A DNA stretch of 64,000 bases. It comes from Streptococcus parasanguinis. GTDB lineage: Bacteria; Bacillota; Bacilli; Lactobacillales; Streptococcaceae. Under the pieces are notes generated by a model. The model did no database searches and was not told the DNA's origin. It worked only from the letters and a program-made list of their open reading frames with translations. The first letter of the stretch is position 1. The number at the start of each line of letters is the position of its first letter. The stretch is taken from contig NZ_JALDUR010000010.1 of the NCBI RefSeq assembly GCF_023109675.1, positions 1 through 64,000 of the forward strand, written 5' to 3'. Both the position numbers and the translations under genes were made by a program. Positions 27,130 through 37,151 of this stretch are shown here, piece by piece.

Positions 27130-28626
27130 TTGACTGATAAATCACAAGACAGTGAGAAGTTATTAAGCTTCAAAGAGCAGATCCTCAGAGACTTAGAAGA
27201 GGCCAATGAGCAACTTCTAAAGATCGAAAAAGAGTATGATCTACCTGATCGAAGCATTGAAACCCCTTCTTCACTGAAAGAGGAGGAAGAAGCAACACCA
27301 CCTCCAAAAGTAGAAGAATCTGCGTTGGCTCCCAAAGAAGAACCAGTGGAGCCGGTACAGGCGACTCCTGCTGTGGAAGAAAAGAGTGAGCTTACAAAGC
27401 CTGCTAAAAAAGAACCAAGTCAGGAACCGGTAGAGGAGAACTTATCGCGCTCTTCTCGTAACCAGCGCCAACAAAAACAAAAGAAACAAAATAAAATCGC
27501 TAAACGAATTGTGCGGACAGTGGTCAGCCTTTTGCTGATTGTGATCGTGGCTACAGGGATCTTTGCTGTGACCTATATCCATTCAGCTGTCAAGCCAATG
27601 GATAAAAATGCAACAGAATTCGTAACGGTTGAGATTCCAGCAGGTTCAAGTAATCGTGAGATTGGCGCGATCCTTGAGAAAAAAGGACTCGTGAAAAATG
27701 GCCAGTTCTTTAACTACTATACCAAGTTCAAGAACTATAGCAATTTCAAATCCGGTTATTTCAACCTTCAAAAGAGCATGGATCTAGAAACCATCATCCA
27801 AAAACTGCAGGAAGAGGGAACCAAAACTCCTCAGGCTCCAGTTCTTGGGAAGGTGACGATTCCAGAAGGCTATACGATCGATCAGATTGCGACGGCTATC
27901 ACCACCGATGTCTCCACTAAGAAGGCCGGCAAGACTCCATTTAAGAAAGAAGATTTCTTGAAGGCTGTCCAAGACGATGCCTTTATTGAGAAGATGGTGG
28001 CCAAATATCCTAAGCTCTTGGCGAATCTGCCAAGTAAGGATTCTGGTGTTCGCTACCGTTTAGAAGGTTATCTCTTCCCAGCAACTTATAACTATGGCAA
28101 AGATACCACAGTGAAAGAGATGATCGATCAGATGCTTGCGGCAATGGATCAAAACTTAAGCCCATACTATGAAACACTTGAGAGCAAGAACATCAATGTA
28201 AACGAAGTATTGACTCTTGCTTCCTTGGTTGAAAAAGAAGGGGCGACGGATCAGGACCGCCAAGATATCGCGAGTGTCTTCTATAACCGTTTGAACCAAG
28301 ACATGCCTTTGCAAAGTAATATTGCAATTCTTTATGCAGAAGGGAAACTTGGTCAAAAGACGACCTTAAAAGAAGATGCAACGATCAATACAGAGCTGGA
28401 TTCCCCTTATAATATTTATAAGAATACCGGCTTGATGCCTGGCCCAGTGGATAACCCTGGAGTATCAGCGATCGAAGCGGCAGTGAACCCAAGTAAGACC
28501 GATTACTTGTATTTTGTCGCAAATGTCGAAAATGGTGAAGTTTTCTTCGCTAAGACATACGAAGAACACAATAAAAATGTTGAAGAACATGTCAATAGTA
28601 AATTGACACAAGCAAGTTCAAACTAG
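27130..28626 (+). CDS. mltG: endolytic murein transglycosylase MltG
   Basis: MltG cleaves nascent glycan strands and belongs to the peripheral (elongation) peptidoglycan machinery of streptococci. The 498-residue product has a long acidic, Pro-rich cytoplasmic part (about 1-120), one membrane helix (about 128-150), a LysM-like region and the YceG catalytic domain with the Glu in LASLVEKEGA (about 363-372). I chose the TTG at 27130, which follows GGGAGG by 8 bp, over the ATGs at 27109/27112 that have no ribosome binding site. The resulting start also matches the pneumococcal protein. Confidence 0.93.
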   Translation: MTDKSQDSEKLLSFKEQILRDLEEANEQLLKIEKEYDLPDRSIETPSSLKEEEEATPPPKVEESALAPKEEPVEPVQATPAVEEKSELTKPAKKEPSQEPVEENLSRSSRNQRQQKQKKQNKIAKRIVRTVVSLLLIVIVATGIFAVTYIHSAVKPMDKNATEFVTVEIPAGSSNREIGAILEKKGLVKNGQFFNYYTKFKNYSNFKSGYFNLQKSMDLETIIQKLQEEGTKTPQAPVLGKVTIPEGYTIDQIATAITTDVSTKKAGKTPFKKEDFLKAVQDDAFIEKMVAKYPKLLANLPSKDSGVRYRLEGYLFPATYNYGKDTTVKEMIDQMLAAMDQNLSPYYETLESKNINVNEVLTLASLVEKEGATDQDRQDIASVFYNRLNQDMPLQSNIAILYAEGKLGQKTTLKEDATINTELDSPYNIYKNTGLMPGPVDNPGVSAIEAAVNPSKTDYLYFVANVENGEVFFAKTYEEHNKNVEEHVNSKLTQASSN

Positions 28627-28657
28627 AAAAAGCATGTGGCGCGTCCACAGCTTTTTC
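28626..28657 (+). terminator. stem-loop between mltG and greA
   Basis: GAAAAAGC and GCTTTTTC pair, with an inner GTGG/CCAC stem. The T-run is part of the stem, so it acts as a partial terminator; greA starts 27 bp later without another clear promoter. Confidence 0.6.
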
Positions 28658-28683
28658 ATTCAAATAATAGAAAGAGAAGAATA

Positions 28684-29166
28684 ATGGCAGAAAAAACATA
28701 CCCAATGACACTAGCAGAAAAAGAAAAATTGGAACAAGAATTAGAAGAATTGAAATTGGTCCGTCGACCTGAAGTGGTAGAACGGATTAAGATCGCTCGT
28801 TCATATGGTGACCTCTCAGAAAACTCTGAGTATGAAGCAGCAAAAGATGAACAAGCTTTTGTGGAAGGTCAAATCTCTAGCTTGGAAACAAAAATCCGTT
28901 ATGCAGAAATCGTCGATAGTGATGCTGTTGCAGTAGACGAAGTTGCGATCGGAAAAACCGTTACAGTCCAAGAAGTTGGCGAAACAGATGAAGAAGTATA
29001 CAGCATCGTCGGTTCAGCAGGGGCAGATGCCTTTGCAGGAAAGATTTCTAACGAAAGCCCAATCGGTCACGCTTTGATTGGTAAGAAGACAGGTGACGTT
29101 GTCACTGTTGAGACCCCAGCTGGAAGCTACCAAGTGAAAATTTTGAACGTAGAAAAAACAGCGTAA
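28684..29166 (+). CDS. greA: transcription elongation factor GreA
   Basis: GreA rescues backtracked RNA polymerase by stimulating cleavage of the 3' end of the transcript. The 160-residue product has the N-terminal coiled coil (about 1-75, with the acidic tip around [15 protein letters not shown], residues 41-55) and the C-terminal FKBP-like domain. The ATG at 28684 follows AGAGAAG; the frame upstream runs through the stem-loop and is not used. Confidence 0.97.
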   Translation: MAEKTYPMTLAEKEKLEQELEELKLVRRPEVVERIKIARSYGDLSENSEYEAAKDEQAFVEGQISSLETKIRYAEIVDSDAVAVDEVAIGKTVTVQEVGETDEEVYSIVGSAGADAFAGKISNESPIGHALIGKKTGDVVTVETPAGSYQVKILNVEKTA

Positions 29167-29176
29167 CTATAAAACG

Positions 29177-29204
29177 CAAGCCCTCCAAGAGGGCTTGTTT
29201 TTTT
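29177..29204 (+). terminator. terminator of greA
   Basis: CAAGCCCTC and GAGGGCTTG form a 9-bp stem followed by eight T. Confidence 0.95.
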
Positions 29205-29255
29205 GTGCTCTTAATCTTTTTGTGAGAGTGAAAATTCTTTGCTGACTGAACGATA

Positions 29256-29290
29256 TCAAAAAAAGCACTTGAACCTTGGGTTCAAGTGCT
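29256..29290 (-). terminator. terminator of yidC
   Basis: AGCACTTGAACC and GGTTCAAGTGCT form a perfect 12-bp stem; on the minus strand a run of seven or more T follows. Confidence 0.93.
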
Positions 29291-29320
29291 ACTGTATACC
29301 GCTAGAATTAGTAGTTTGTA

Positions 29321-30238
29321 CTACTTTCTATTGCGTTGTTTTCCTGCATTGCGGTTGTTTTTTGGTTTGTGTTGGATTTGTGTCGTTGCAGTAGGTGTGA
29401 CATCTTTTTTCACGCGGTGACTAGTCGCTTTTGGAGGATTGTTTTTGTATTCCTCAGCGACGCGCTTGCGAAGATTTGGACGAATCAAGTAGTTGATGAC
29501 AAATTGTTGGATAATTTGGATCACCCCACCGACTACCCAGTAAAGAGTTACTCCGGCTGAGGAGATCAATGAGAAGACACCGATCATAATCGGACTCATC
29601 AGTGATGCTTTGCGCATGCTTTCCTTTTGGGTTTCATCTTCAATTCCATGAAGAGAAAGCATACTTTGGATATAGTAAAGAACTGCTACGATCGCTGTCA
29701 AGAGCAAGCTTGGTTTGCCGAGAGCAATGCCAAGGAAGCTACTATCTGCTACCCCTTTGGTGTGCTGAGCTGCAAAGAAGAGAGCTGAGAAGAATGGCAT
29801 TTGGATCAAGAGTGGCAAACACCCAACTCCACCAAACATGCTAACTCCATTTTCACGTTGAGCAGCCATTAATTCCTGTTGCGCCAATAGCTTTTCTTCT
29901 TGTGTGCTAGCGTTCTTCATGCGCTCTTGGATTGGCCCAAGGATAGGTTTTAAGTAGTTCATCTTTTCAGATTGGTAGGTTGCCTTCCATGATTGGTACA
30001 AACCAAGTGGCAAGATGATTAACCGTACGATCAAGGTGACGATAATAATCCCGATCCCAAAGCCTAAGCCAAGGTTGTTGGCAAAGAATTTGATGGCTTC
30101 GCCCATTGGACGGCCAAGAAGATTCCAGATCAATCCAGTCGGATTTCCAGTTTTCCGATCGACACTCACGCATCCTGATAAGAAGACAAGCGAAGCTAGT
30201 CCCATCGATGCAAGTAATGCAAGTTTATTTTTTTTCAC
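29321..30238 (-). CDS. yidC: membrane protein insertase YidC (paralog not linked to rnpA)
   Basis: YidC inserts and folds membrane proteins, alone or with SecYEG. The 305-residue product is a lipoprotein precursor (lipobox LSGC, Cys23) with about five membrane helices and the hydrophilic-groove Arg in VTLIVRLIILPL (about 65-76). The C-terminal tail is basic (KNNRNAGKQRNRK), as in the YidC type that binds ribosomes. The start codon is GTG behind AAGGA. Streptococci have two YidC copies; this one is not beside rnpA and jag. Confidence 0.93.
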   Translation of the reverse strand: MKKNKLALLASMGLASLVFLSGCVSVDRKTGNPTGLIWNLLGRPMGEAIKFFANNLGLGFGIGIIIVTLIVRLIILPLGLYQSWKATYQSEKMNYLKPILGPIQERMKNASTQEEKLLAQQELMAAQRENGVSMFGGVGCLPLLIQMPFFSALFFAAQHTKGVADSSFLGIALGKPSLLLTAIVAVLYYIQSMLSLHGIEDETQKESMRKASLMSPIMIGVFSLISSAGVTLYWVVGGVIQIIQQFVINYLIRPNLRKRVAEEYKNNPPKATSHRVKKDVTPTATTQIQHKPKNNRNAGKQRNRK

Positions 30239-30315
30239 AAATAGTTCCTTCTTTTTTTTAATGTTACCTTTCTATTCTACTGTTTTTTTTGAAAATACAC
30301 AATAGTTCTCTAGTC

Positions 30316-30594
30316 TTAATTTGCAATTTTGAAGTCTGTATAGTTTTCAAAGTTTGCGAGCGTAACATCTAAATAAGTCACATGCGCAAAAGGCGTAGGA
30401 CCTTTGCGAATTTCTTGGATGAATTTGGCCATTTGGCTACTAGACTCTGCCTGTGCCAGAATGCCAACTGTTCCGTCGTCATTATTCCAGACACGGCCAG
30501 TGATCCCACCGATCTCTAAAGCAAGACTGTAGACTCCCCAGCGAAAGCCAACCCCTTGAACCCGTCCTTGGGCAATCATTTTTACCTTTTGCAT
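30316..30594 (-). CDS. acyP: acylphosphatase
   Basis: A 92-residue enzyme that hydrolyses acyl phosphates. The signature AQGRVQGVGFRWGVYS (about 8-23) holds the catalytic Arg, and the catalytic Asn is in GRVWNNDDG. AAGGAGG precedes the ATG. It is divergent from the TrmH-type methyltransferase gene and upstream of yidC on the same strand. Confidence 0.95.
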   Translation of the reverse strand: MQKVKMIAQGRVQGVGFRWGVYSLALEIGGITGRVWNNDDGTVGILAQAESSSQMAKFIQEIRKGPTPFAHVTYLDVTLANFENYTDFKIAN

Positions 30595-30652
30595 GTGCGA
30601 CCTCCTTGACTCGAAGAAATCTATCTGAGGTATGATTTCTTCTTTTTCTTTG

Positions 30653-30661
30653 TGCTATAAT
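30653..30661 (+). promoter_or_regulatory. extended -10 promoter giving a leaderless mRNA
   Basis: TGCTATAAT at 30653-30661 is an extended -10. Only 6 bp separate it from the ATG at 30668, so the expected transcription start falls at or next to the start codon. No Shine-Dalgarno sequence is present. Confidence 0.6.
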
Positions 30662-30667
30662 AGTTCT

Positions 30668-31414
30668 ATGAATATTATAACGTCTAAATCCAATAATGTA
30701 ATCAAAAATGCAAAAAAATTACATCAAAAAAAATACCGGACAGATTCTTATCTCATTGAAGGCTGGCATCTGTTTGAAGAGGCAGTAGAAAATCATGCGA
30801 AGATTCGGCAGGTCTTTGTTTTAGAAGCCTATTTAGACCGGGTAGAGGACATCCAAAAAGTCACTATCGTGACTCCGGAGATCTTAAGCCTCTTGGCAGA
30901 TTCGAAGACTCCTCAAGGGATTGTCGCAGAGATTCTTCTAGAGCAGCCAGAGCTTCCGGATCAGCTACAAGGGCGATTCCTCTATTTGGAGGATGTACAG
31001 GATCCTGGCAATGTAGGGACGATGATTCGAACAGCAGATGCAGCAGGTTTTGATGGCGTCATGCTTTCGAAAGCCTCCGCTGATCTATACAGTCTCAAGA
31101 CCCTTCGATCCATGCAGGGCAGTCATTTCCATATTCCTATCTGGAAACTGGATCGAGAAGAACTATTGGAGCGAGCTGCGCACTCTCATCTAGCAGTTCT
31201 CGCAACGACGCTTTCAGAAGCTTCCATTGACTACCGTCAGCTTTCTCAGACCGATCAGTTTATCCTGGTTATGGGGAATGAAGGAAATGGCATCAGCCAG
31301 GAAATGGCGGCACAAGCAGACCAGCTGGTTCATATTCCCATGCCAGGTCGGGCAGAGAGTTTAAATGTTGCAGTGGCAGCAGGAATTTTGATGTTTTCTT
31401 TAAGGAAATTTTGA
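30668..31414 (+). CDS. TrmH/SpoU family rRNA or tRNA 2'-O-methyltransferase
   Basis: A 248-residue SPOUT methyltransferase: an N-terminal RNA-binding part (about 1-95) and the knotted catalytic domain with LEDVQDPGNVGTMIRTADAAG-type motif 1 (about 105-124), VMGNEGNG (motif 2) and IPMPGRAESLNVAVA (motif 3). The target nucleotide is unknown. The start at 30668 is the only Met near the conserved beginning IITSKSNN and lies directly behind the promoter. Confidence 0.9.
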   Translation: MNIITSKSNNVIKNAKKLHQKKYRTDSYLIEGWHLFEEAVENHAKIRQVFVLEAYLDRVEDIQKVTIVTPEILSLLADSKTPQGIVAEILLEQPELPDQLQGRFLYLEDVQDPGNVGTMIRTADAAGFDGVMLSKASADLYSLKTLRSMQGSHFHIPIWKLDREELLERAAHSHLAVLATTLSEASIDYRQLSQTDQFILVMGNEGNGISQEMAAQADQLVHIPMPGRAESLNVAVAAGILMFSLRKF

Positions 31415-31496
31415 GAAAAAGAAGTATACTTAACCTGTAAGAAGAAGTTGATGGAGATCTTATTGGGAGAGCTTATCAACGAAAGGTGGTTATCTT

Positions 31497-31988
31497 ATGC
31501 AATATCATCGTGACAAAGAATACATGACCTATGTAGGCCATCTGATCCAGCATCCTAAGGTTCAAAAATTAGCCGACATTCCCCACCATATTCATTCCAA
31601 TCGTTTGGAGCATTCCATTCATGTGAGCTATACCAGTTATAAACTGGCTAAAAAATTTGGTTGGGATGCCAAAAGTACGGCTCGGGGTGGCCTCTTGCAT
31701 GACCTCTTTTACTATGATTGGCGCGAGACCAAGTTTACGAAAAGTCACGCCTGGATCCATCCCCGCATTGCCGTGAGAAATGCACGAAAGATCACAGATC
31801 TCAATGCCAAGGAAGAAGACATCATTATTAAACACATGTGGGGAGCTACCCTTGCTCCGCCTCGCTACAAAGAATCCTTCGTAGTGACCATGGTGGATAA
31901 ATACTGGGCTGTTAAAGAAGCTTCAGAACCATGGCGTAAAAAGATGGCTAAAAGGAGATTTTTTCATCGAAAAATGTTAAAATCGTAG
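31497..31988 (+). CDS. HD-domain hydrolase
   Basis: A 163-residue metal-dependent phosphohydrolase. The HD ligands are visible as HSIHVS (about 41-46), HDLFYYDW (about 69-76) and a following His cluster (SHAWIHP). Substrate unknown. AAAGGTGG precedes the ATG at 31497; the next gene follows after 28 bp. Confidence 0.88.
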   Translation: MQYHRDKEYMTYVGHLIQHPKVQKLADIPHHIHSNRLEHSIHVSYTSYKLAKKFGWDAKSTARGGLLHDLFYYDWRETKFTKSHAWIHPRIAVRNARKITDLNAKEEDIIIKHMWGATLAPPRYKESFVVTMVDKYWAVKEASEPWRKKMAKRRFFHRKMLKS

Positions 31989-32016
31989 TAAACAAATTTG
32001 AAAGGAACTTGTTAAT

Positions 32017-32703
32017 ATGTATAATGATTCAGTAATCCAAGAACAAAGTGGATTGAATGCTTTTTATAACAAAATCTACTCATTAGTTGGGATCGGTGTG
32101 GGGATTTCAGCCCTTGTGTCTGGCCTGATGATGACAGTCTTTCAAGACTTCTTCGTACAAATCTTGACAACCGCACCAATGGTTTACTACGCAGCAGTGG
32201 TTGTAGAATTGATCTTGGTCTTTGTTGCAAGTGGGAAGGCTGTTAAAAATAGCCCGTCTGCTCTTCCGATCTTCTTGATCTACTCAGCTTTGAATGGCTT
32301 TACCTTGAGCTTTATCATTGCTCGCTACATGCAAGCAACTGTCTATAAGGCTTTCTTGGTCAGTGCCTTGATGTTTATTGTCATGGGAGCTATCGGACGC
32401 GTCGTGAAAAAGGACCTGTCTGGAATGGGACGTGCCTTGATGGGAGTCTTGATCGGTGTGATCATTGCTTCTGTTGTGAACATGTTCTTGAGAAGTTCTG
32501 GAATGGACTATATCTTGAGTATTATCTCTGTCTTCCTCTTTGCAGGTTTGACAGCTTGGGATAACCAAAAGATTCGCTATGTCTATGATCAAACAAATGG
32601 TCAACCTGCTACAGGTTGGGCAGTAGCAATGGCTTTGGAACTTTATCTTGACTTTATCAACCTCTTTATCAGCCTTCTTCGTATCTTCGGAAGAAACGAC
32701 TAA
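32017..32703 (+). CDS. Bax inhibitor-1/YccA family membrane protein
   Basis: A 228-residue protein with seven hydrophobic segments and the family end pattern [18 protein letters not shown]. Relatives such as BsYetJ are pH-sensitive calcium leak channels and YccA modulates FtsH; the role here is not shown. It is followed by a terminator. Confidence 0.9.
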   Translation: MYNDSVIQEQSGLNAFYNKIYSLVGIGVGISALVSGLMMTVFQDFFVQILTTAPMVYYAAVVVELILVFVASGKAVKNSPSALPIFLIYSALNGFTLSFIIARYMQATVYKAFLVSALMFIVMGAIGRVVKKDLSGMGRALMGVLIGVIIASVVNMFLRSSGMDYILSIISVFLFAGLTAWDNQKIRYVYDQTNGQPATGWAVAMALELYLDFINLFISLLRIFGRND

Positions 32704-32716
32704 TCAAAGAGAGATT

Positions 32717-32745
32717 GAGCTGGGGCAGTTGCCTCGGCTTTTTTT
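32717..32745 (+). terminator. terminator
   Basis: An imperfect GAGCTGGGGC/GCCTCGGCT stem is followed by seven T. Confidence 0.75.
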
Positions 32746-32798
32746 GTCTTTCGACTTGTGCTATACTAATAGTGACTAAAGAATAGAAATGAGCGCTT

Positions 32799-34049
32799 AT
32801 GAAAACACCTTTTGTAACCTGTGAACAATTAGAAAGCCTGACCCAAGAATTCCCTACCCCTTTCCATCTCTATGATGAAGCAGGAATTCGTGAAACGGCT
32901 CGTGCTCTCCATCAAGCTTTTGCTTGGAATGAAGGATTTAAGGAATACTTTGCCATCAAGGCAACTCCTAACCCATCGATCCTAAAAATTTTGCAAGAAG
33001 AGGGCTGTGGTGTCGACACTGCCAGCTATGTCGAATTGTTAATGGCGGATAAACTGGGCTTTAGTGGAAAAGAGATCATGTTTTCTTCTAACAATACGCC
33101 AGCAGATGAATTTGTCTATGCTAGAGAATTAGGGGCAACGATCAATCTGGACGCCTATGAAGACATTGCTTTCTTGAAGTCTGTGACTAGCATTCCCAAG
33201 GTCATTTCTTGCCGCTATAATCCTGGTGGAGTTTTTGAACTGGGAACCGATATTATGGACAATCCTGAAGAAGCCAAGTTTGGAATGACCAAGGAGCAAT
33301 TGATCCAAGCCTTTATCGAGTTGAAAGAACTAGGTGTGGAAGAGTTTGGCATTCACGCTTTATTAGCTTCTAATACTGTATCCAACGACTACTATCCAGA
33401 GCTAGCGCGTCAACTTTTTGAATTAGCAGTAGAAGTCGTCGAGAAAACAGGTGTCCACTTGGGCTTCATCAACCTCTCTGGTGGAGTTGGGGTCAATTAC
33501 AAGCCAGAACAAGAACCAAATGATATTGCCATTATTGGGGAGGGCGTGCATCGCGTTTTTGATGCGATTCTTAAACCAGCAGGACTTGGTCATGTGAAAA
33601 TCTATACCGAGCTTGGTCGCTTTATGCTGGCTTCACACGGCCTCTTGGTAACCAGAGTGACGCATAAAAAGAAAACCTACCGGACCTATGTGGGTGTCGA
33701 TGCTTCAGCTGTGAATCTTCTTAGACCGGCTATGTACGGTGCTTATCACCATATTACCAATATGGATCGTTCAGATGAACCAACTGAAGTGGTCGATGTC
33801 GTGGGAAGTCTCTGTGAAAACAACGATAAATTTGCCAAACAACGAGAACTACCCGTGACGGAGATTGGAGATTTACTCGTGATCCATGACACTGGAGCCC
33901 ATGGATTTTCAATGGGCTATCAGTACAATGCCAAGTTGCGTTCGGCAGAAGTTTTGCTTCAAGAAGATGGGCAGGCCCGTTTGATTCGTCGAGCAGAAAA
34001 ACCAGAAGATTATCTTGCGACACTCTACGGCTTTGACATTGAAAAATAA
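32799..34049 (+). CDS. lysA: diaminopimelate decarboxylase
   Basis: LysA converts meso-diaminopimelate to L-lysine with pyridoxal phosphate. The 416-residue product has the PLP lysine Lys54 (YFAIKATPN), the glycine-rich phosphate site NLSGGVGVNY (about 224-233) and the catalytic Cys in VGSLCENND (about 337). In streptococci, whose wall carries L-Lys, it supplies both protein and peptidoglycan. Its own -10 box (TATACT, 32763-32768) lies upstream. Confidence 0.93.
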   Translation: MKTPFVTCEQLESLTQEFPTPFHLYDEAGIRETARALHQAFAWNEGFKEYFAIKATPNPSILKILQEEGCGVDTASYVELLMADKLGFSGKEIMFSSNNTPADEFVYARELGATINLDAYEDIAFLKSVTSIPKVISCRYNPGGVFELGTDIMDNPEEAKFGMTKEQLIQAFIELKELGVEEFGIHALLASNTVSNDYYPELARQLFELAVEVVEKTGVHLGFINLSGGVGVNYKPEQEPNDIAIIGEGVHRVFDAILKPAGLGHVKIYTELGRFMLASHGLLVTRVTHKKKTYRTYVGVDASAVNLLRPAMYGAYHHITNMDRSDEPTEVVDVVGSLCENNDKFAKQRELPVTEIGDLLVIHDTGAHGFSMGYQYNAKLRSAEVLLQEDGQARLIRRAEKPEDYLATLYGFDIEK

Positions 34050-34104
34050 GCGATTGTCTGATATAATGATAGTTATGTAAAAATAATGGATCGGAGAAAA
34101 TTGT

Positions 34105-34350
34105 ATGAATCTCTTTTTAGGAATTTTGTTGATTATTTTAGCTTTCTTTGGTGGGATGGTTGCAGGAATGTTCTTGCTTCGTCGTCAATTTGAAAAAGAA
34201 TTTGCATCAAACCCACGTTTGAATATTGAAGCAGTCCGTACGCTTTTAGGTGCGAGTGGCCAACGTCCAAGCGAAGCAAAAGTTCAACAAGTCTATCGCC
34301 AAATTGTGAACCAACAAAAATCAGCAATGGCGAAAAACAAGAAAAAATAA
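34105..34350 (+). CDS. YneF family protein (UPF0154)
   Basis: An 81-residue single-pass membrane protein: hydrophobic residues 2-25, then a soluble part with the motif [26 protein letters not shown] core and a Lys-rich tail. This is the UPF0154 family; function unknown. GGATCGGAG precedes the ATG. Confidence 0.9.
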   Translation: MNLFLGILLIILAFFGGMVAGMFLLRRQFEKEFASNPRLNIEAVRTLLGASGQRPSEAKVQQVYRQIVNQQKSAMAKNKKK

Positions 34351-34427
34351 GAGTGGGGCAATCTCACGATAATAAATGAGAGGGGCTTGGAGGAATTTCT
34401 TAGTCCCTCCTTTTGGAAGGAAGAGAT

Positions 34428-35222
34428 ATGGATAACCGACCGATTGGTTTTTTAGATTCTGGAGTAGGGGGCCTAACTGTTGTCCGCGAATTGCTCCGTC
34501 AGCTTCCTCACGAAGATGTCGTCTATATTGGAGATTCAGCGCGTGCACCTTATGGTCCTAGACCAGCAGACCAAATTCGCGAGTATACTTGGCAGATGGT
34601 GAACTTCCTTCTGACCAAAAATGTCAAGATGATTGTCTTAGCCTGTAATACAGCGACGGCAGTTGTTTGGGAAGAAGTCAAGGAGAAACTTGATATTCCT
34701 GTTTTAGGAGTGATTTTGCCCGGAGCTTCTGCAGCCATTAAATCGACGACCCATCAAAAAATTGGGGTCATTGGGACACCGATGACGGTTTCTTCTGGAA
34801 TTTATAAAGAGAAGATTCAAAGTCTAGCACCAGACATGGAAGTCAGCAGTTTAGCTTGTCCCAAGTTTGTTCCTTTAGTGGAATCAAACGAGTTGGCATC
34901 CAGTGTGACCAAAAAGGTGGTTTACGAAACCCTAAAACCACTAGTTGGAAAGGTTGATACCTTAGTCTTGGGATGCACCCATTATCCCCTTTTAAAACCG
35001 ATCATTCAAAATGTTATGGGACCGGATGTCAAATTGATTGATAGTGGGGCAGAGTGTGTTCGGGATATCTCCGTTTTATTAAACTATTTTGAGCTCAATA
35101 AGAGTCGCGAACTCATAGAGCAGACCCACCGCTTTTATACAACTGCAAATGCCAATAGCTTTGCAGCGATTGCCGAAAAATGGCTAGAACGTTCAGTGAA
35201 TGTGGAGCATGTAAATTTATGA
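34428..35222 (+). CDS. murI: glutamate racemase
   Basis: MurI makes D-glutamate for peptidoglycan. The 264-residue product has both catalytic cysteines, Cys73 in VLACNTATA and about Cys183 in LGCTHYPLL, and the start motif [14 protein letters not shown]. The ATG at 34428 follows GGAAGAG. It opens a long overlapping operon reaching to yidD; its stop overlaps the next start as ATGA. Confidence 0.97.
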   Translation: MDNRPIGFLDSGVGGLTVVRELLRQLPHEDVVYIGDSARAPYGPRPADQIREYTWQMVNFLLTKNVKMIVLACNTATAVVWEEVKEKLDIPVLGVILPGASAAIKSTTHQKIGVIGTPMTVSSGIYKEKIQSLAPDMEVSSLACPKFVPLVESNELASSVTKKVVYETLKPLVGKVDTLVLGCTHYPLLKPIIQNVMGPDVKLIDSGAECVRDISVLLNYFELNKSRELIEQTHRFYTTANANSFAAIAEKWLERSVNVEHVNL

Positions 35223-36199
35223 GTGACAAACTATTTGAATACAAAGATCCCCAAGATTGGTATATTGCCCAATGGGGAGAAGATGCAGACTACAACCAAT
35301 TTAGTCAAGTGCCTGCGGAAGCTTCCACTCTGTTAGATCAGCTGGAACTTCTCTTTGCCAAGGATCCTGAAGGATTCCCTCTCAATCTATCGGTGATGCG
35401 CTATGGTTCAGCCTTTCGTTTTCTGACCTTTTTGACCGAAATCTTGAATGAAGTCAAGGGAAGAGCTTTTGAAATAGTACAGCGTCAAGGAGCCTTGCTC
35501 TTGGTTGAAAAAGGGAAATTGCTCTATTTGCATTTGCCAAGTGATGGGGTGGATGTGGAAGCCTTCTTGGGTCAAGACAAGGTCAAAGATACGATTCTTA
35601 TTGCGACTCGAAATGAGGGAAAAACCAAAGAATTCCGTAATATGTTTGAAAAGCTGGGCTTTGAAGTGGAAAATCTCAATCAATACCCAGAGCTTCCAGA
35701 AGTCGAAGAGACAGGTCTGACCTTTGAAGAGAATGCCCGCCTAAAAGCTGAAACGATTGCAGAGCTAACTGGGAAAACAGTCTTAGCAGATGATTCAGGT
35801 TTGAAGGTAGATATCTTGGGAGGCTTACCAGGAGTTTGGTCAGCTCGCTTTGCGGGAGTTGGTGCGACAGATGCGGAAAACAATGCGAAATTGTTGCACG
35901 AATTGGCCATGGTTTTTGACTTGAAAGATCGTTCAGCTCAGTTCCATACGACCTTGGTGGTTGCAAGACCAGGCAAGGAAAGCCTAGTGGTGGAGGCAGA
36001 TTGGCCAGGGTATATTAATTTTGAGCCCAAAGGGGAACACGGCTTTGGCTATGACCCTCTCTTCTTAGTTGGGGAAACGGGCCGTGCTGCTGCTGAATTA
36101 ACGCTAGAAGAAAAAAATACACAATCACATCGTGCTTTAGCTGTTAAAAAGTTATTGGAGGTATTTCCATCATGGCAAAGCAAACAATCATCGTTATGA
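35219..36199 (+). CDS. rdgB: dITP/XTP pyrophosphatase with N-terminal extension
   Basis: RdgB (Ham1) removes non-canonical purines such as dITP and XTP from the nucleotide pool. The 326-residue protein has the catalytic domain from about residue 125 ([48 protein letters not shown]) preceded by a ~120-residue extension of unknown role, as usual in streptococci. The ATG overlaps the murI stop; a longer frame upstream is not used. Confidence 0.95.
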   Translation: MSDKLFEYKDPQDWYIAQWGEDADYNQFSQVPAEASTLLDQLELLFAKDPEGFPLNLSVMRYGSAFRFLTFLTEILNEVKGRAFEIVQRQGALLLVEKGKLLYLHLPSDGVDVEAFLGQDKVKDTILIATRNEGKTKEFRNMFEKLGFEVENLNQYPELPEVEETGLTFEENARLKAETIAELTGKTVLADDSGLKVDILGGLPGVWSARFAGVGATDAENNAKLLHELAMVFDLKDRSAQFHTTLVVARPGKESLVVEADWPGYINFEPKGEHGFGYDPLFLVGETGRAAAELTLEEKNTQSHRALAVKKLLEVFPSWQSKQSSL

Positions 36200-36693
36200 G
36201 TGACTCACATGGAGACCGCTCCATTGTTGAAGCTATTAAAGAAAAATACCTAGGCCAGGTCGATGGGATCTTTCACAATGGGGATTCTGAACTAAAAAGT
36301 GATGATCCTGTCTGGAAAGGGATCCACGTTGTCCAAGGAAATATGGATTTTTATGATGGCTATCCGGAACGCTTGGTGACCCAACTAGGGCCAACACGGA
36401 TCATCCAGACCCACGGACATCTTTTCCAGATCAATTTTAGTTTTCAAAAATTGGATTTGTGGGCCCAAGAGGAGGAAGCAGATATCTGTCTATACGGCCA
36501 CCTTCATATCCCAGATGCTTGGAAGGAAGGAAGAGCCCTCTTTGTGAATCCTGGATCCGTTAGCCAACCTCGTGGTCTGATTCGCGAGTGTTTGTATGCC
36601 AAGATAGAGATTACCGATTCGAACTTCAAGGTAGAGTATTATACGCGAGATCATGAATTGTACCCTGAATTGACAAAGGAGTTTAGCAGATGA
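36172..36693 (+). CDS. YfcE/MJ0936-type metallophosphodiesterase
   Basis: A 173-residue calcineurin-like phosphodiesterase with the metal-binding series MSDSHGD, HNGDSE, VQGNMD, THGH and YGHLHIP. Substrate unknown. The ATG lies 28 bp inside the end of rdgB, behind GGAGG, so the two are coupled. Confidence 0.93.
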   Translation: MAKQTIIVMSDSHGDRSIVEAIKEKYLGQVDGIFHNGDSELKSDDPVWKGIHVVQGNMDFYDGYPERLVTQLGPTRIIQTHGHLFQINFSFQKLDLWAQEEEADICLYGHLHIPDAWKEGRALFVNPGSVSQPRGLIRECLYAKIEITDSNFKVEYYTRDHELYPELTKEFSR

Positions 36694-37151
36694 TAGCAAA
36701 GGAATTTGAACGTTTCTTGCTGGCGCAGGAAGAGACGTTCTTAACTCCTGCCAAAAATTTAGCGGTCTTGATTGATACCCACAATGTAGACCATGCGGTC
36801 TTGCTGTTGAGCCAGATTAGCTATAGTCGCATCCCGGTAGTGACGGATGAACGCAAGTTTGTGGGGACGATCTCCCTAACGGATATTCTATCTTATCAAT
36901 TGAAACACGAGATTCCTGAGGAGACTTTTGCTTCGATGGATATCGTAGACGTTGCAAAGAAGGAGGTCGGGGTCATCGGCTTAGACTTCAATTTGACAGA
37001 AGTCCTTCACAAGTTGGTGGATGACTCCTTCTTATCAGTGGTGGATGAAGAAGGTTATTTCCAAGGGATTATTACTCGGAAATCTATCCTCAAAGCCATC
37101 AATTCGCTAATGCATAATTTTTCAAATGAATACGAGATGATTCCAAAATGA
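36690..37151 (+). CDS. cbpB: CBS-pair protein, CbpB/DarB-like
   Basis: A 153-residue protein made of two CBS motifs (about 15-75 and 85-145). Small CBS proteins of this kind in Firmicutes (DarB/CbpB, YkuL type) bind c-di-AMP and act on the (p)ppGpp synthetase or pyruvate carboxylase; assignment to that group is by size and operon position. ATGA overlaps link it to both neighbours. Confidence 0.8.
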   Translation: MIAKEFERFLLAQEETFLTPAKNLAVLIDTHNVDHAVLLLSQISYSRIPVVTDERKFVGTISLTDILSYQLKHEIPEETFASMDIVDVAKKEVGVIGLDFNLTEVLHKLVDDSFLSVVDEEGYFQGIITRKSILKAINSLMHNFSNEYEMIPK

